Shown in pieces: positions 1 through 8,933 of a stretch of DNA of 64,000 nucleotides. This DNA comes from Betaproteobacteria bacterium UKL13-2. Its GTDB lineage: Bacteria; Pseudomonadota; Gammaproteobacteria; Burkholderiales; Usitatibacteraceae. Each line of letters opens with the position of its first letter. Position 1 is the first letter of the stretch. Location: NCBI GenBank assembly GCA_001602455.1, contig CP012157.1, positions 2,289,733 to 2,353,732 of the forward strand, written 5' to 3'. A model generated the notes under the pieces. The model ran no database searches and had not been told where the DNA came from. It worked only from the letters and a program-made list of their open reading frames with translations. The position numbers and the translations under genes are program-made.

Positions 1-1
1 G

Positions 2-2734
2 CGTGAGCCATTCAATGCCGCCGAGTTTCCGTTCCAGTTCCTAACGGCGTTTGGCAACAAAGAAACCACGGTCAACCGCCTGCGTAAAGGCGACTCGAAC
101 GCGTCTGACCTTCCTGGTGGGGTGCTCCAGCGCAACAACATTCATATCTCGGTTTGCGAGACCGGCCGAGTTAGCGCAACGCTGAAGTTGCTGCGGGAAA
201 GCCCGAGGACGGCGTCCGCCAAAGCGAAATTCATTCTCGCGACAGATGGCGTGACGCTCGAAGCTGAAGAAACTTCGACTGGCGATCCGATTGCATCGGA
301 ATTTCAGGAGTTCCCGAAACACTTTGGCTTTTTCCTGCCGCTGGCGGGTATCTCCACAGTCAAAGAAATCAAAAACAACCCGATCGATGTTCGGGCTACC
401 GGCCGCCTGAATAAGCTCTATGTCGAGCTGTTAAAGGGCGACCCGGAATGGGCAACCGCCGCGCGGCGGCACGACATGAACCACTTCATGGCGCGCCTAA
501 TCTTCTGTTTCTTTGCGGAGGACACCGGCATTTTTAATGGGGAAGGACTCTTCACAAAGACCATCGACCGGATGAGTGCGGCGGACTCCTCAAATACGCA
601 TGATGTATTGAGCACACTCTTTCGCGCGATGAATACCGAGCGCAGCAAGAGGGAATCGGAAAAGATTCCGACCTGGGCAGACGGCTTCCCGTACGTGAAC
701 GGCGGACTTTTCTCGGGCAGCACGGATGTGCCACATTTCACCAAGATGGCGCGGAATTACCTGCTCAACGCAGGCCGACTCAGTTGGCGCGAGATTAACC
801 CTGACATCTTCGGGTCGATGATTCAGGCGGTGGCAGACGACGAAGAGCGCGGCACCCTTGGGATGCACTACACCAGCGTGCCTAATATCTTGAAGGTGTT
901 GAATCCCCTATTCTTGGACGATCTACACAGCCAGTTAACCGCTGCCGGTGATAACGCACGCGCGCTTTTGAACCTCAGAAAGCGGATGTCGAAAATTCGA
1001 GTCTTCGATCCAGCATGCGGTTCAGGAAATTTTCTCGTCATTGCGTACAAGGAAATGCGAGCCATTGAGGCCGAGATCAATCAGCGACGCGGCGAACCGC
1101 ACGCTAGGACCGAAATAAAGCTGACGAATTTTCGGGGGATTGAATTGCGTGACTTCCCTGCCGAAATTGCGCGCCTCGCACTGATCATCGCCGAATATCA
1201 GTCTGACGTTAAGTACCGAGGGCAGAAGGAAGCTTTGGCGGAATTCCTTCCTCTTGATGCCATGAATTGGATCACCTGTGGGAATGCGCTTCAGCTCGAC
1301 TGGCTAAGCATTTGGCCATCTACGGGCACCACGGTAAAGATTGTCGCGGATGATTTTTTCACCGCGCCCATCGAGCAGGCAGAAATCGATTTTGAAAATG
1401 AAGGTGGTGAGACCTACATTTGCGGCAACCCGCCATATCTCGGATCGACATGGCAAACAGACGAACAAAAACAACACCTTCAAGCTGTTTTCGATGGCCG
1501 CACGAAAGGCTGGAAATCGCTGGACTACGTTGCAGGGTGGTTCATGAAAGCGGCGGATTACGGGACCAAAACGAATGCTGCGACGGCATTTGTTGCGACC
1601 AATTCGATTTGCCAGGGACAGCAAGTGCCAATCTTGTGGCCGCTAATTTTCGGCTCAGGACACGAAATCTTCTTCGCGCACACTTCTTTCAAATGGGCCA
1701 ATTTGGCTAGCCACAACGCTGGAGTAATCGTTGTAATCATTGGTATCTCAAATCATCCTTCCAAGGCGCGGTACCTTTACACACCCAACGATGAAGCAGA
1801 AATTGTTTCCAAAGAAGTCAACAATATCAACGCCTACCTGATTTCTGGGCCAAACATCGTCGTTGATAAGGGTAGGCTCCCTGACCTACAGTTAAGCCAG
1901 ATGATCTTTGGAAACAAGTCCGTCGATGGCGGGCACTTGCTTTTGTCTTCTGATGAAGCCGACGGCCTCCGGCTCAACCCCGATCAGCGGTCTCGAATGC
2001 TCCGACGAATCTACGGGTCCGCAGAGTTCATACGAGGTCTAGTCCGCTATTGTCTTTGGATCGAGGACAACGACCTTCCCGAAGCTATGTCGATCGAACC
2101 AATTCGTCAGCGCATTGCGAACGTTCGCTCAACGCGACTGGCCAGCCCTGATAGCGGCGCAAATGAAATGGCCAATCGACCGCACCAAATGCGGGAGATG
2201 AATATCGGCAACCGATGGACCATTACTGTTCCACGAACTTCGTCCGAAAACCGTCCGTACCTCCCAGTAGGACTAATTGATCAGCGATCTACGGTAACAA
2301 GCGAAGCGTTCGCTATGCTAGATGCGCCGATTTGGAACCTCGCTATCGTCGCATCCAGATTACACCTCTTATGGATAGCCACAGTTTGCGGAAAACTAAA
2401 GAATGACTTTCGCTATTCAAATACGATGGGATGGAATACGTTTCCCATGCCTCGGTTGACAGACCAGAATAAGAGCGATTTGACTGCACGCGCAGAAAAC
2501 ATACTTGTCACCCGAGAAGCTCATTTTCCCGCAACGATTGCCGAGCTTTACGAGCCCAACGCCATGCCAGATGATCTGCTGCACGCGCATGAGCAGAACG
2601 ATGAAGTCATCGAACGTATCTACATAGGACGACGGTTCCGCAATGACACCGAACGGCTGGAAAAATTGTTTGAGATGTACGCAAAGACGGCTGCGGCAAA
2701 GTCATCTGGCCCTAAAACAAGAAAGGCAGCATGA
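2..2734 (+). CDS. DNA methyltransferase (MmeI/COG1002-like), 5' end outside the window
   Basis: Predicted class I SAM-dependent DNA adenine methyltransferase, the modification subunit of the cassette formed with the next two genes. The frame is open from base 2 and the first codons (REPFNAAEFPFQFL...) look like true protein, so the gene begins upstream of the window; the first in-window GTG at 122 is not the start. SAM-binding motif I is FDPACGSGNF near base 1005-1035 and the catalytic motif is NPPY near base 1428. The C-terminal third, after the target-recognition region, resembles the end of MmeI-like enzymes (GWNTFPMPRL, later RIYIGRRF). No nuclease motif is seen in the visible part. The stop overlaps the helicase start as ATGA, implying translational coupling. 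Family-level call firm; specificity unknown. Confidence 0.87.
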   Translation, partial: REPFNAAEFPFQFLTAFGNKETTVNRLRKGDSNASDLPGGVLQRNNIHISVCETGRVSATLKLLRESPRTASAKAKFILATDGVTLEAEETSTGDPIASEFQEFPKHFGFFLPLAGISTVKEIKNNPIDVRATGRLNKLYVELLKGDPEWATAARRHDMNHFMARLIFCFFAEDTGIFNGEGLFTKTIDRMSAADSSNTHDVLSTLFRAMNTERSKRESEKIPTWADGFPYVNGGLFSGSTDVPHFTKMARNYLLNAGRLSWREINPDIFGSMIQAVADDEERGTLGMHYTSVPNILKVLNPLFLDDLHSQLTAAGDNARALLNLRKRMSKIRVFDPACGSGNFLVIAYKEMRAIEAEINQRRGEPHARTEIKLTNFRGIELRDFPAEIARLALIIAEYQSDVKYRGQKEALAEFLPLDAMNWITCGNALQLDWLSIWPSTGTTVKIVADDFFTAPIEQAEIDFENEGGETYICGNPPYLGSTWQTDEQKQHLQAVFDGRTKGWKSLDYVAGWFMKAADYGTKTNAATAFVATNSICQGQQVPILWPLIFGSGHEIFFAHTSFKWANLASHNAGVIVVIIGISNHPSKARYLYTPNDEAEIVSKEVNNINAYLISGPNIVVDKGRLPDLQLSQMIFGNKSVDGGHLLLSSDEADGLRLNPDQRSRMLRRIYGSAEFIRGLVRYCLWIEDNDLPEAMSIEPIRQRIANVRSTRLASPDSGANEMANRPHQMREMNIGNRWTITVPRTSSENRPYLPVGLIDQRSTVTSEAFAMLDAPIWNLAIVASRLHLLWIATVCGKLKNDFRYSNTMGWNTFPMPRLTDQNKSDLTARAENILVTREAHFPATIAELYEPNAMPDDLLHAHEQNDEVIERIYIGRRFRNDTERLEKLFEMYAKTAAAKSSGPKTRKAA

Positions 2735-4827
2735 CGATGGACAATCCCACGAACAAACGGACCGTTCCCTCAGTTTCAATCTCGACTGGCAGGACCGGCG
2801 CTTCGACCAAAATAAACGACATGGGGATGCGCCCAATGCAAGAGCGCGTTTATGCCCGGCGCGGCGAGCAATACTTGCTGATCAAGTCGCCGCCTGCGTC
2901 TGGGAAATCGCGCGCGCTCATGTTCATCGCGCTCGACAAGCTCAATAACCAAGGGCTGAAGCAGGCGATCATCGTTGTTCCTGAGCGCTCGATAGGTGGC
3001 AGTTTTGCGGATGAAAATTTGACGGCAAACGGCTTTTTCGCGGACTGGGTTGTAAAGCCGCAGTGGAATCTATGCAATGCACCGGGGATTGACGATGTAA
3101 AGGTCGCGCGGTCAAAGGTCAAAGCCTTAGGTGAGTTTCTGGCAAGCGACGACAAAGCGATGGTTTGTACACACGCGACGTTCCGCTTGGCGGTTGAGGA
3201 GCTTGGCATTGGGGCTTTCGATAACCGGCTTCTGGCGGTCGACGAGTTTCACCACGTCAGCAGCAATCCAGACAATCGACTAGGCAGCCAGCTTGGCCAA
3301 TTCATTGCGCGAGACAAAGTCCATCTTGTCGCGATGACGGGTTCCTACTTTCGAGGCGATGCAGAGGCGGTGCTCTCCCCAGCCGATGAGGCCAAGTTCG
3401 AGAGCGTGACCTACACCTACTACGAACAGTTGAACGGTTATGAGTATCTGAAGTCGCTGGACATAGGCTATTTCTTCTACACCGGACGGTACCTCGACGC
3501 CATTATGAAAGTGCTGAACCCCGCGCTCAAAACCATCGTCCACATCCCGAATGTGAACTCGCGGGAAAGCACAAAGGATAAGCACAAAGAAGTTGAAGAA
3601 ATTATGGATGCGCTTGGCACTTGGCGAGGCGATGATGAAGTTACCGGATTCCATTCGATCGAAGTGGCAACCGGAAAGACTATAAAGGTTGCCGACTTAG
3701 TCGACGACGGGGACGCTGCAAAACGATCAAAGGTTCTCAATGCCCTCAAGGACCCTGCGCAGCGTAACAATCGCGAACACGTCGATATCATCATCGCGCT
3801 TGGCATGGCAAAGGAAGGCTTCGACTGGATTTGGTGTGAGCACGCTTTGACCGTTGGCTATCGCAGCAGCCTCACTGAGATTATTCAGATCATTGGCCGC
3901 GCGACGAGAGATGCGCCGGGCAAGGAGAAGTCGCAGTTTACAAACCTAATTGCGGAACCAGACGCGACTGAAGCGGCAGTTGCCGACGCTATCAATGACA
4001 CGTTGAAAGCAATCGCGGCCAGCCTGTTGATGGAACAGGTTCTCGCGCCGCGCTTCGAATTTACGCCAAAGAATGCCGGTGCCAAAGCGGGTTTTGATTA
4101 TGGCGAAGGTGGTTACGTTGAAGGTTCCACCAACATCGGTGTAAACGAAAAGACTGGGCAATATCACGTTGAGATCAAGGGACTGGCTACGCCAATTAGC
4201 CCTGAAGCAAGTCGAATCTGCCGAGAGGACCTAAACGAAGTCATTACCGCATTCGTGCAGGACAAGTCCGCACTAGAGCGTGGATTATTTGATCGTGAGG
4301 ATGTTGTTCCGGAGGAGTTGACCCAGCTAAAAATGGGAAAGATTGTTCGTGATCGGTATCCGGACCTCGAACTTGCAGATCAGGAAGCAGTCCGCCAGCG
4401 CGCGATTGCTGCCCTCAATCTCACGCAGCAAGCAAAGCAGCAACTTGCCGCGCTGAGTGATCCGGAAGACGACCAACCTAAAGCAAACACGGCGCTCATT
4501 GACGGCGTGCGGCGCTTTGCGATGGATGTTCGCGACCTAGACATCGATTTGATTGACCGCATAAATCCATTCGACGCAGCCTATGCGGTGCTCTCCAAAG
4601 CGATGGACGAGAAAACCTTAAAGCAGGTGCAAGCTACGATTGCGGCGAAGCGCGTCAGCATCCCCTATGAGGAGGCACGCGAACTTGCCGAACGTGCAAA
4701 GAAATTCAAGCAGGAGCGCGGGCGACTACCTGAAATCACCTCGCAAGATGCATGGGAGCGACGACTGGCTGAAGGCATTGCCGCGTTCGCGCGATATGTC
4801 GCACAGAAGCAGGCTGGCAATGGCTGA
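2731..4827 (+). CDS. SF2 DEAD/DEAH-type helicase of the methyltransferase cassette
   Basis: A 698-residue superfamily 2 helicase/translocase, probably an ATP-driven DNA motor. Visible motifs in order are a Walker A (PPASGKS, about residues 53-59), a DEAD-box variant DEFHH (about 172), motif III as TGS, a second RecA-like domain with AKEGFDW, and motif VI QIIGRATR (about 388-395). The C-terminal 300 residues are helical and charged and I recognise nothing in them; no PD-(D/E)XK or HNH nuclease motif is visible. It starts on the ATGA overlap with the methyltransferase and its stop overlaps the nuclease start, so the three are one operon. By analogy with type I and III restriction systems it would translocate DNA, with cleavage delegated to the neighbouring GIY-YIG protein; that role is inference. 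Confidence 0.85.
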   Translation: MTMDNPTNKRTVPSVSISTGRTGASTKINDMGMRPMQERVYARRGEQYLLIKSPPASGKSRALMFIALDKLNNQGLKQAIIVVPERSIGGSFADENLTANGFFADWVVKPQWNLCNAPGIDDVKVARSKVKALGEFLASDDKAMVCTHATFRLAVEELGIGAFDNRLLAVDEFHHVSSNPDNRLGSQLGQFIARDKVHLVAMTGSYFRGDAEAVLSPADEAKFESVTYTYYEQLNGYEYLKSLDIGYFFYTGRYLDAIMKVLNPALKTIVHIPNVNSRESTKDKHKEVEEIMDALGTWRGDDEVTGFHSIEVATGKTIKVADLVDDGDAAKRSKVLNALKDPAQRNNREHVDIIIALGMAKEGFDWIWCEHALTVGYRSSLTEIIQIIGRATRDAPGKEKSQFTNLIAEPDATEAAVADAINDTLKAIAASLLMEQVLAPRFEFTPKNAGAKAGFDYGEGGYVEGSTNIGVNEKTGQYHVEIKGLATPISPEASRICREDLNEVITAFVQDKSALERGLFDREDVVPEELTQLKMGKIVRDRYPDLELADQEAVRQRAIAALNLTQQAKQQLAALSDPEDDQPKANTALIDGVRRFAMDVRDLDIDLIDRINPFDAAYAVLSKAMDEKTLKQVQATIAAKRVSIPYEEARELAERAKKFKQERGRLPEITSQDAWERRLAEGIAAFARYVAQKQAGNG

Positions 4828-6007
4828 TATCAGCGACGAAGAACTTCTCGCCGATCTCGGCATCAGCGTCGAGCCTAAAAAGCTTGGCAGGCACACCGCG
4901 CGCGAGGAAAGGCTAATTGCTGGCTTTGAAGAAATCCAGCGCTTCGTGACTGAAAAGGGGCACGCCCCCCGGCATGGCGAATCGTTGGATATATTCGAGC
5001 GGCTATACGCGGTTCGACTTGACCGGCTGCGGTCTCTTCCTGACGCACACCAACTACTGCTTGGGATCGACACACAGGGGCTTCTGGCGGGCGCTACAGA
5101 TCATCAGGTTGCAGATGTTCAGGAACTGGACGATGAAGCATTACTTAATGAACTCGGTGTCAGTAACGTCCCAGACGACGACATCACAAAGTTGCGACAT
5201 GTCACGTCACGCGAGGAGCGCCGCGCTGCCGAGGAAATTGCCAACCGGACGCGCTGCGAAGATTTCAATCAATTCAAATCTTTATTTGAAAAGGTCGATA
5301 AAGACCTCAAGGAAGGAATGCGCCAAACGCGGCCATACATCAAAGAAGCTTCCATCGAAACTGGAAATTTTTTTATTCTAGGCGGACAAATCGCATACGT
5401 TGCCGCGACCGGCGAGACAATCAAAGCTCCCAACGGGTCAAGCGACGCGCGTCTACGCGTCATTTTCTCAAATGGGACCGAAAGTAACCTTCTACGCCGA
5501 TCCCTCCAACGGGCACTCTACAAAGATGGCGCGGGCCGGCGCATTACTGAGCCCTCACCTGGCCCCCTCTTCAGCGAAAACTGGGAGGAAGGTGATGAAG
5601 CCAGCGGGACGATCTACGTGCTGCGCAGTAAATCGACGCACCCGTTTGTTTCCGAGCATCGAGAGTTGGTTCACAAAATCGGCGTGACGCGGGGAAAAGT
5701 CGAAACAAGAATTGCCAACGCGGCGCTTGAAGCGACTTATTTGCTCGCAGACGTTGAGATCGTCGCCACGTATAAATTGGCAGAGATAAACGGCACAAAG
5801 CTCGAAACACTATTTCATCGCATCTTTTCAGCCGCTCGCTTAGACCTAACGATTCACGACCGATTTGGCAATCCCGTCCGACCGCAAGAGTGGTTTCTGC
5901 TGCCACTGCAGGTCATCGATGAAGCGGTTCAAAGGGTAATCGACGGGACGATCGCCGACTTGGAATACGATCCCAAGTCGGCGAGACTGGCGAAGCGGAA
6001 AGTCTAA
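4820..6007 (+). CDS. GIY-YIG (T5orf172-like) nuclease of the methyltransferase cassette
   Basis: A 395-residue protein starting at the ATG at 4820, eight bases inside the helicase gene; a longer frame exists upstream but overlaps helicase coding. The C-terminal part (about residues 273-345) is a GIY-YIG domain of the T5orf172 type: TIYVLRS, then HKIGVTRGKVETRI, and a downstream Glu in LETLFHRIF. The N-terminal part holds a two-fold repeat: DEELLADLGIS with HTAREER (residues 6-31) recurs as DEALLNELGVS with HVTSREER (104-134). The middle (about 180-240) may be a DNA- or protein-binding domain, which I cannot name. It is most likely the cleavage subunit of the cassette. Confidence 0.82.
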   Translation: MADISDEELLADLGISVEPKKLGRHTAREERLIAGFEEIQRFVTEKGHAPRHGESLDIFERLYAVRLDRLRSLPDAHQLLLGIDTQGLLAGATDHQVADVQELDDEALLNELGVSNVPDDDITKLRHVTSREERRAAEEIANRTRCEDFNQFKSLFEKVDKDLKEGMRQTRPYIKEASIETGNFFILGGQIAYVAATGETIKAPNGSSDARLRVIFSNGTESNLLRRSLQRALYKDGAGRRITEPSPGPLFSENWEEGDEASGTIYVLRSKSTHPFVSEHRELVHKIGVTRGKVETRIANAALEATYLLADVEIVATYKLAEINGTKLETLFHRIFSAARLDLTIHDRFGNPVRPQEWFLLPLQVIDEAVQRVIDGTIADLEYDPKSARLAKRKV

Positions 6008-6039
6008 AGTCGCTCGCTCTGCAGTTTTTTAAATCTTTG

Positions 6040-6844
6040 CTACATGTTCCGCGGCCGCTTCAATTCTTCAAAAGTTAGACCATGCTTTGCAACGAGCGAA
6101 GCTGTATTCCACAAGCTATCCGCGAAGTAGATGTCTGTTAGATTAGGCTTCACCATGCGCACCCCGAGCTGGATAAGCAACTCAACCGTTTCATCGAACA
6201 CAACCGGAAAGCTAAACGGCCATCGGGACAATTCGCTCATGTTCGTGTTGTCACCCAGAAAGCTAATTGCGACATCTTCATCTGTACATTCCAAATAAAA
6301 CATTCCCGGCCGAATTTCAATTAGTCGCAGTTGTTCTGGCGACGGCCAGTAGATTTCTCGAATGGCAGCAATGGGAGCTGAGCGCGGCTGGGCACTAAAA
6401 ACTAAATCCTGGGTGGCAGAATTGCCAGGGATGTAAATGGGAAGTAAGCCCACCTGGAAAGCGCAAAGTTCGTTTGTGGGGGGGGAACTGTTGGAGCTCA
6501 TTGTCGCTCGCTCGCAAGCATGTTTCAGGGGACAACCTATGGGGTTTAGCAACATCGGTAATGCGCGACGGCAGGGAAAACGGGAAAGCAAATTGAAGGA
6601 AAGCTCTCGCGTCAATCGTTTGTTGCACTGGAAATCGTGGCATTTGCTTATCAATGGACAGCCTGCCAAGTTTCATAAGATAGTCAAATAGTTTAGTTTC
6701 CGCCGTGTTTAGTTCTACGCCGCAGTCGATGATTGCTTTGCGCCGAGCAATTTTTGGGGTGGCACTCTGGGACGCTTGGCGAATTTTCTGTTCAAGCCAC
6801 GAGCCATCGCGCTTCCAGCATCCTTTTAGGTCGTTGATTATCAT
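6040..6844 (-). pseudogene. Unknown gene split by a C8 homopolymer frameshift
   Basis: No family recognised. Reading leftward, a good start (ATG at 6844 with GAGGGAG just upstream, five bases from the TraD-like stop) opens a frame starting MIINDLKGCWKR. It stays protein-like until a run of eight C on this strand (6478-6485) and then becomes shadow-like and ends at 6395. The adjoining frame becomes protein-like exactly at the run (PTNELCAFQVGLLP...) and runs to a stop at 6040. Joining them needs a +1 shift or one C fewer and gives about 267 residues. This may be a sequencing error, a phase-variable tract or programmed frameshifting. Placement right after the TraD-like gene suggests it belongs to the integrated element. 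Confidence 0.55.
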
Positions 6845-6846
6845 TT

Positions 6847-8196
6847 TTACTCCCTCGTAATTTTGGTTTTGGAGACCGGATAGTCGCCGATAAATTTGAC
6901 GTAACACGTCAGGTCGGCGAGCGCGAGCAGTTCCTCGGGTGAAACCGCGAAGCGCTCTTCTCGTACTCTCGAAGTGGTTGTCGATACGCTACCTCTCGAA
7001 CCGCCGCCGCTGTGGGAGCGTGTATCCCGTTCGACTACCTGCTTGCCCAGTTCTATAGCCATCGAAGATGCAGTCTCCGCTTCGCCGGGATTGAAAACGA
7101 CCTTGGTTCTGAAGCAACTCATCAAGACAGCTGAGCCATTTGGGCCAAACTTTTGGTGGAGTTGAGCTATCGTTTGCATCCCGCAGATTGCGGTAAGGTT
7201 GTATTTCCGACCTTTTTCAAGAACACCCTGCAGGTCGCCAATCTGAAAGCTTGAAAGCTCGTCTACGATGAGAAACATCGGGGAATATCTGGCACCCGTG
7301 GCGGAGCTCATCGTCTCGGCGATCGCTAGATTGACTAGAGCATTTATCATTCCCGAGACTGCAGCGCGACTTTGATTTGTCGGGCACAGATAAAGGACGC
7401 CCTTACCGTTTCGAACAAACTCACGGATAGAAAAATTTGGCGCTTCAGATGAGAAGCGTAGTCCTTCGACTGCTGAAACCGCCATTTGGCGAATCGTCGA
7501 GTTCATCGAATTTGGCTCAAATCGAGATCCGTGTTCGACGAAGAATTTTTGCAGTTCTTTCTCTCCCATTTCAACAACGTGGCGACGAAGATTTGAGAGA
7601 GTAAGTTCGCCTTTTGCCAGCAGCGCGTATGTAATCACCTTTAGAAAATCGCGTGTCTTTCCAAGCCAGACTTCTTCTTCATCGGTGTTTCCGGTCGGAA
7701 CAATCGATTGAAGCACTAGTTCGACGTCGCTGTCCTTCTCGATCTCGTGGATTGGGTTCCAAAGCACGGAGCCCGTCTCACCGGGGTGAAAGAATCTGTC
7801 GCCGGCCCTAGCAAACTCGTCGCGGAATTCAGCGCCCAAGTCCGCAACGATTGCGCGGCTGCCACGAGCGCGGATAGTTTTCAGAAAATGCCGGATCAAC
7901 GTGGATTTGCCAACCCCGGTTGTGCCTACGACCAAGACATGGCGGTCCTCTAGAGCTTTTGGCACATAAATTTCGCCAATTTTTAACTGTAGGCGTGCGG
8001 TTTCTTTATCGCGCGAGATCGTTTGCCGATTCAGGCCCTTCACGTTTGACAAACTTACCCCGCGCACCACTGTTTCGCTTGGTCGCCCGTGGATTTGCGA
8101 GCGGAGAACGAAATAGAGCGCAAGCGAGATCAACGCGGCAATCATCGCCACGAAGAACTTGATGAAGAGCGGTAGCTTCAGAAAAAGTGCGATCAT
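6847..8196 (-). CDS. TraD/VirD4-like type IV secretion coupling ATPase
   Basis: A 449-residue DNA-transfer coupling-protein homologue (T4SS DNA-binding domain family). One membrane segment lies at about residues 10-30, a short N-terminal anchor. Walker A is VVGTTGVGKST (about 89-99), Walker B is LIVDELSSF (about 305), and a Ser/Gly-rich linker (SHSGGGSRG) sits near the C-terminus. In conjugative elements such proteins recruit the relaxase-DNA complex to the secretion channel; no relaxase or mating-pair genes are seen here. Its start overlaps the stop of the upstream HTH gene as ATGA, and the frameshifted gene follows closely, so the three form one operon. Confidence 0.83.
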   Translation of the reverse strand: MIALFLKLPLFIKFFVAMIAALISLALYFVLRSQIHGRPSETVVRGVSLSNVKGLNRQTISRDKETARLQLKIGEIYVPKALEDRHVLVVGTTGVGKSTLIRHFLKTIRARGSRAIVADLGAEFRDEFARAGDRFFHPGETGSVLWNPIHEIEKDSDVELVLQSIVPTGNTDEEEVWLGKTRDFLKVITYALLAKGELTLSNLRRHVVEMGEKELQKFFVEHGSRFEPNSMNSTIRQMAVSAVEGLRFSSEAPNFSIREFVRNGKGVLYLCPTNQSRAAVSGMINALVNLAIAETMSSATGARYSPMFLIVDELSSFQIGDLQGVLEKGRKYNLTAICGMQTIAQLHQKFGPNGSAVLMSCFRTKVVFNPGEAETASSMAIELGKQVVERDTRSHSGGGSRGSVSTTTSRVREERFAVSPEELLALADLTCYVKFIGDYPVSKTKITRE

Positions 8197-8465
8197 TTCC
8201 GCACCTCAGCCTCAGTCTTTTGCTGGTTTACCCACTCGAAAACATCGCCGGTTCTCCAGCGCAATTTGGTCCCTGCCTCGGCAAGGGGGGATGGGAAAAG
8301 CGACTTGCTCCGGTACCGCGAGTTGCAGATCGTGGTGACCGCAACGTCGAGGATCGTAGCCACTTCGTAGGGGCCGATCAACGTTTGACTTGGCATCTTG
8401 GCGAGGTACTCAAGGACTGCACTTCTCTCGCCGATTTGCTCCAAGGTTGGCTGCTTTAATCTCAT
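8193..8465 (-). CDS. Small helix-turn-helix DNA-binding protein, element regulator or excisionase-like
   Basis: A 90-residue protein starting at an ATG with AAGGAG six bases upstream. The centre reads IGPYEVATILDVAVTTICN, a plausible MerR/AlpA-like helix-turn-helix, followed by a basic wing (SRYRSKSLFP) and WRTGDVFEWVNQQ at the end, typical of excisionase-type proteins. It is the first gene of the operon with the TraD-like ATPase and sits on an element that also carries an integrase, so it could be the recombination directionality factor or a transfer-operon regulator. The sequence does not decide between these. Confidence 0.65.
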   Translation of the reverse strand: MRLKQPTLEQIGERSAVLEYLAKMPSQTLIGPYEVATILDVAVTTICNSRYRSKSLFPSPLAEAGTKLRWRTGDVFEWVNQQKTEAEVRK

Positions 8466-8658
8466 TTCATCTCCTTTAGTTCAACAACGAGATGCCATGA
8501 TCGGCCACCACTTCTACGCATCAGGGTAGTCAGTTGCGGTAACTTGAGGGGAAAATCCTACCCTGCCCCACTGCAAAACTGTGCCTTTGGAGATCGCGCT
8601 TTTCCGATCGGCAAGGGGGGCGAGTCGGCCGCGAAGCCCGAAGGGCGGAGCGGGATGG

Positions 8659-8716
8659 GGGGACGGCACGTCCCCGCCGACTATCCGGTCCGGCGCGCGC
8701 AGCGCATCCGCCGGAC
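8659..8716. repeat. Two inverted repeats in the gene-free stretch before the iterons
   Basis: The 459-base gap between the HTH gene and the rep gene (8466-8924) has no convincing gene. It holds two perfect inverted repeats: GGGGACG/CGTCCCC with a 3-base loop (8659-8675) and GTCCGGCG/CGCCGGAC with a 13-base loop (8688-8716). Together with the direct repeats that follow, this gap is the best candidate for the element's replication or transfer origin. Confidence 0.5.
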
Positions 8717-8859
8717 GATGCTTTTAATAAGGGCCAACGAGGATTGGCGTTGTACATTTGTCCACAGCGCTCCGCCGTAGATAGATATAGAACAGGTAGA
8801 GGCGGTTTGGAGACCGAAATTTCGAGACAATTCAACCCACTACCAAGAGCAGTTGCGAA

Positions 8860-8933
8860 GCTATCCCGACAAAGCGCGGGGCTATCCCGATTGAGCGCGA
8901 CGCTGTCCCGAATCAGCCGCGACGCTATCCCGA
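8860..8933. repeat. Four iteron-like direct repeats, GCTATCCCGA at 21-22 bp spacing
   Basis: GCTATCCCGA occurs at 8860, 8881 and 8924, with the variant GCTGTCCCGA at 8902. Spacings are 21, 21 and 22 bp, two helical turns, so all copies face the same side of the DNA. The last copy overlaps the 3' end of the TrfA-like replication gene. Spacing, number and neighbour fit iterons bound by a plasmid-type initiator. Function is inferred. Confidence 0.65.
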
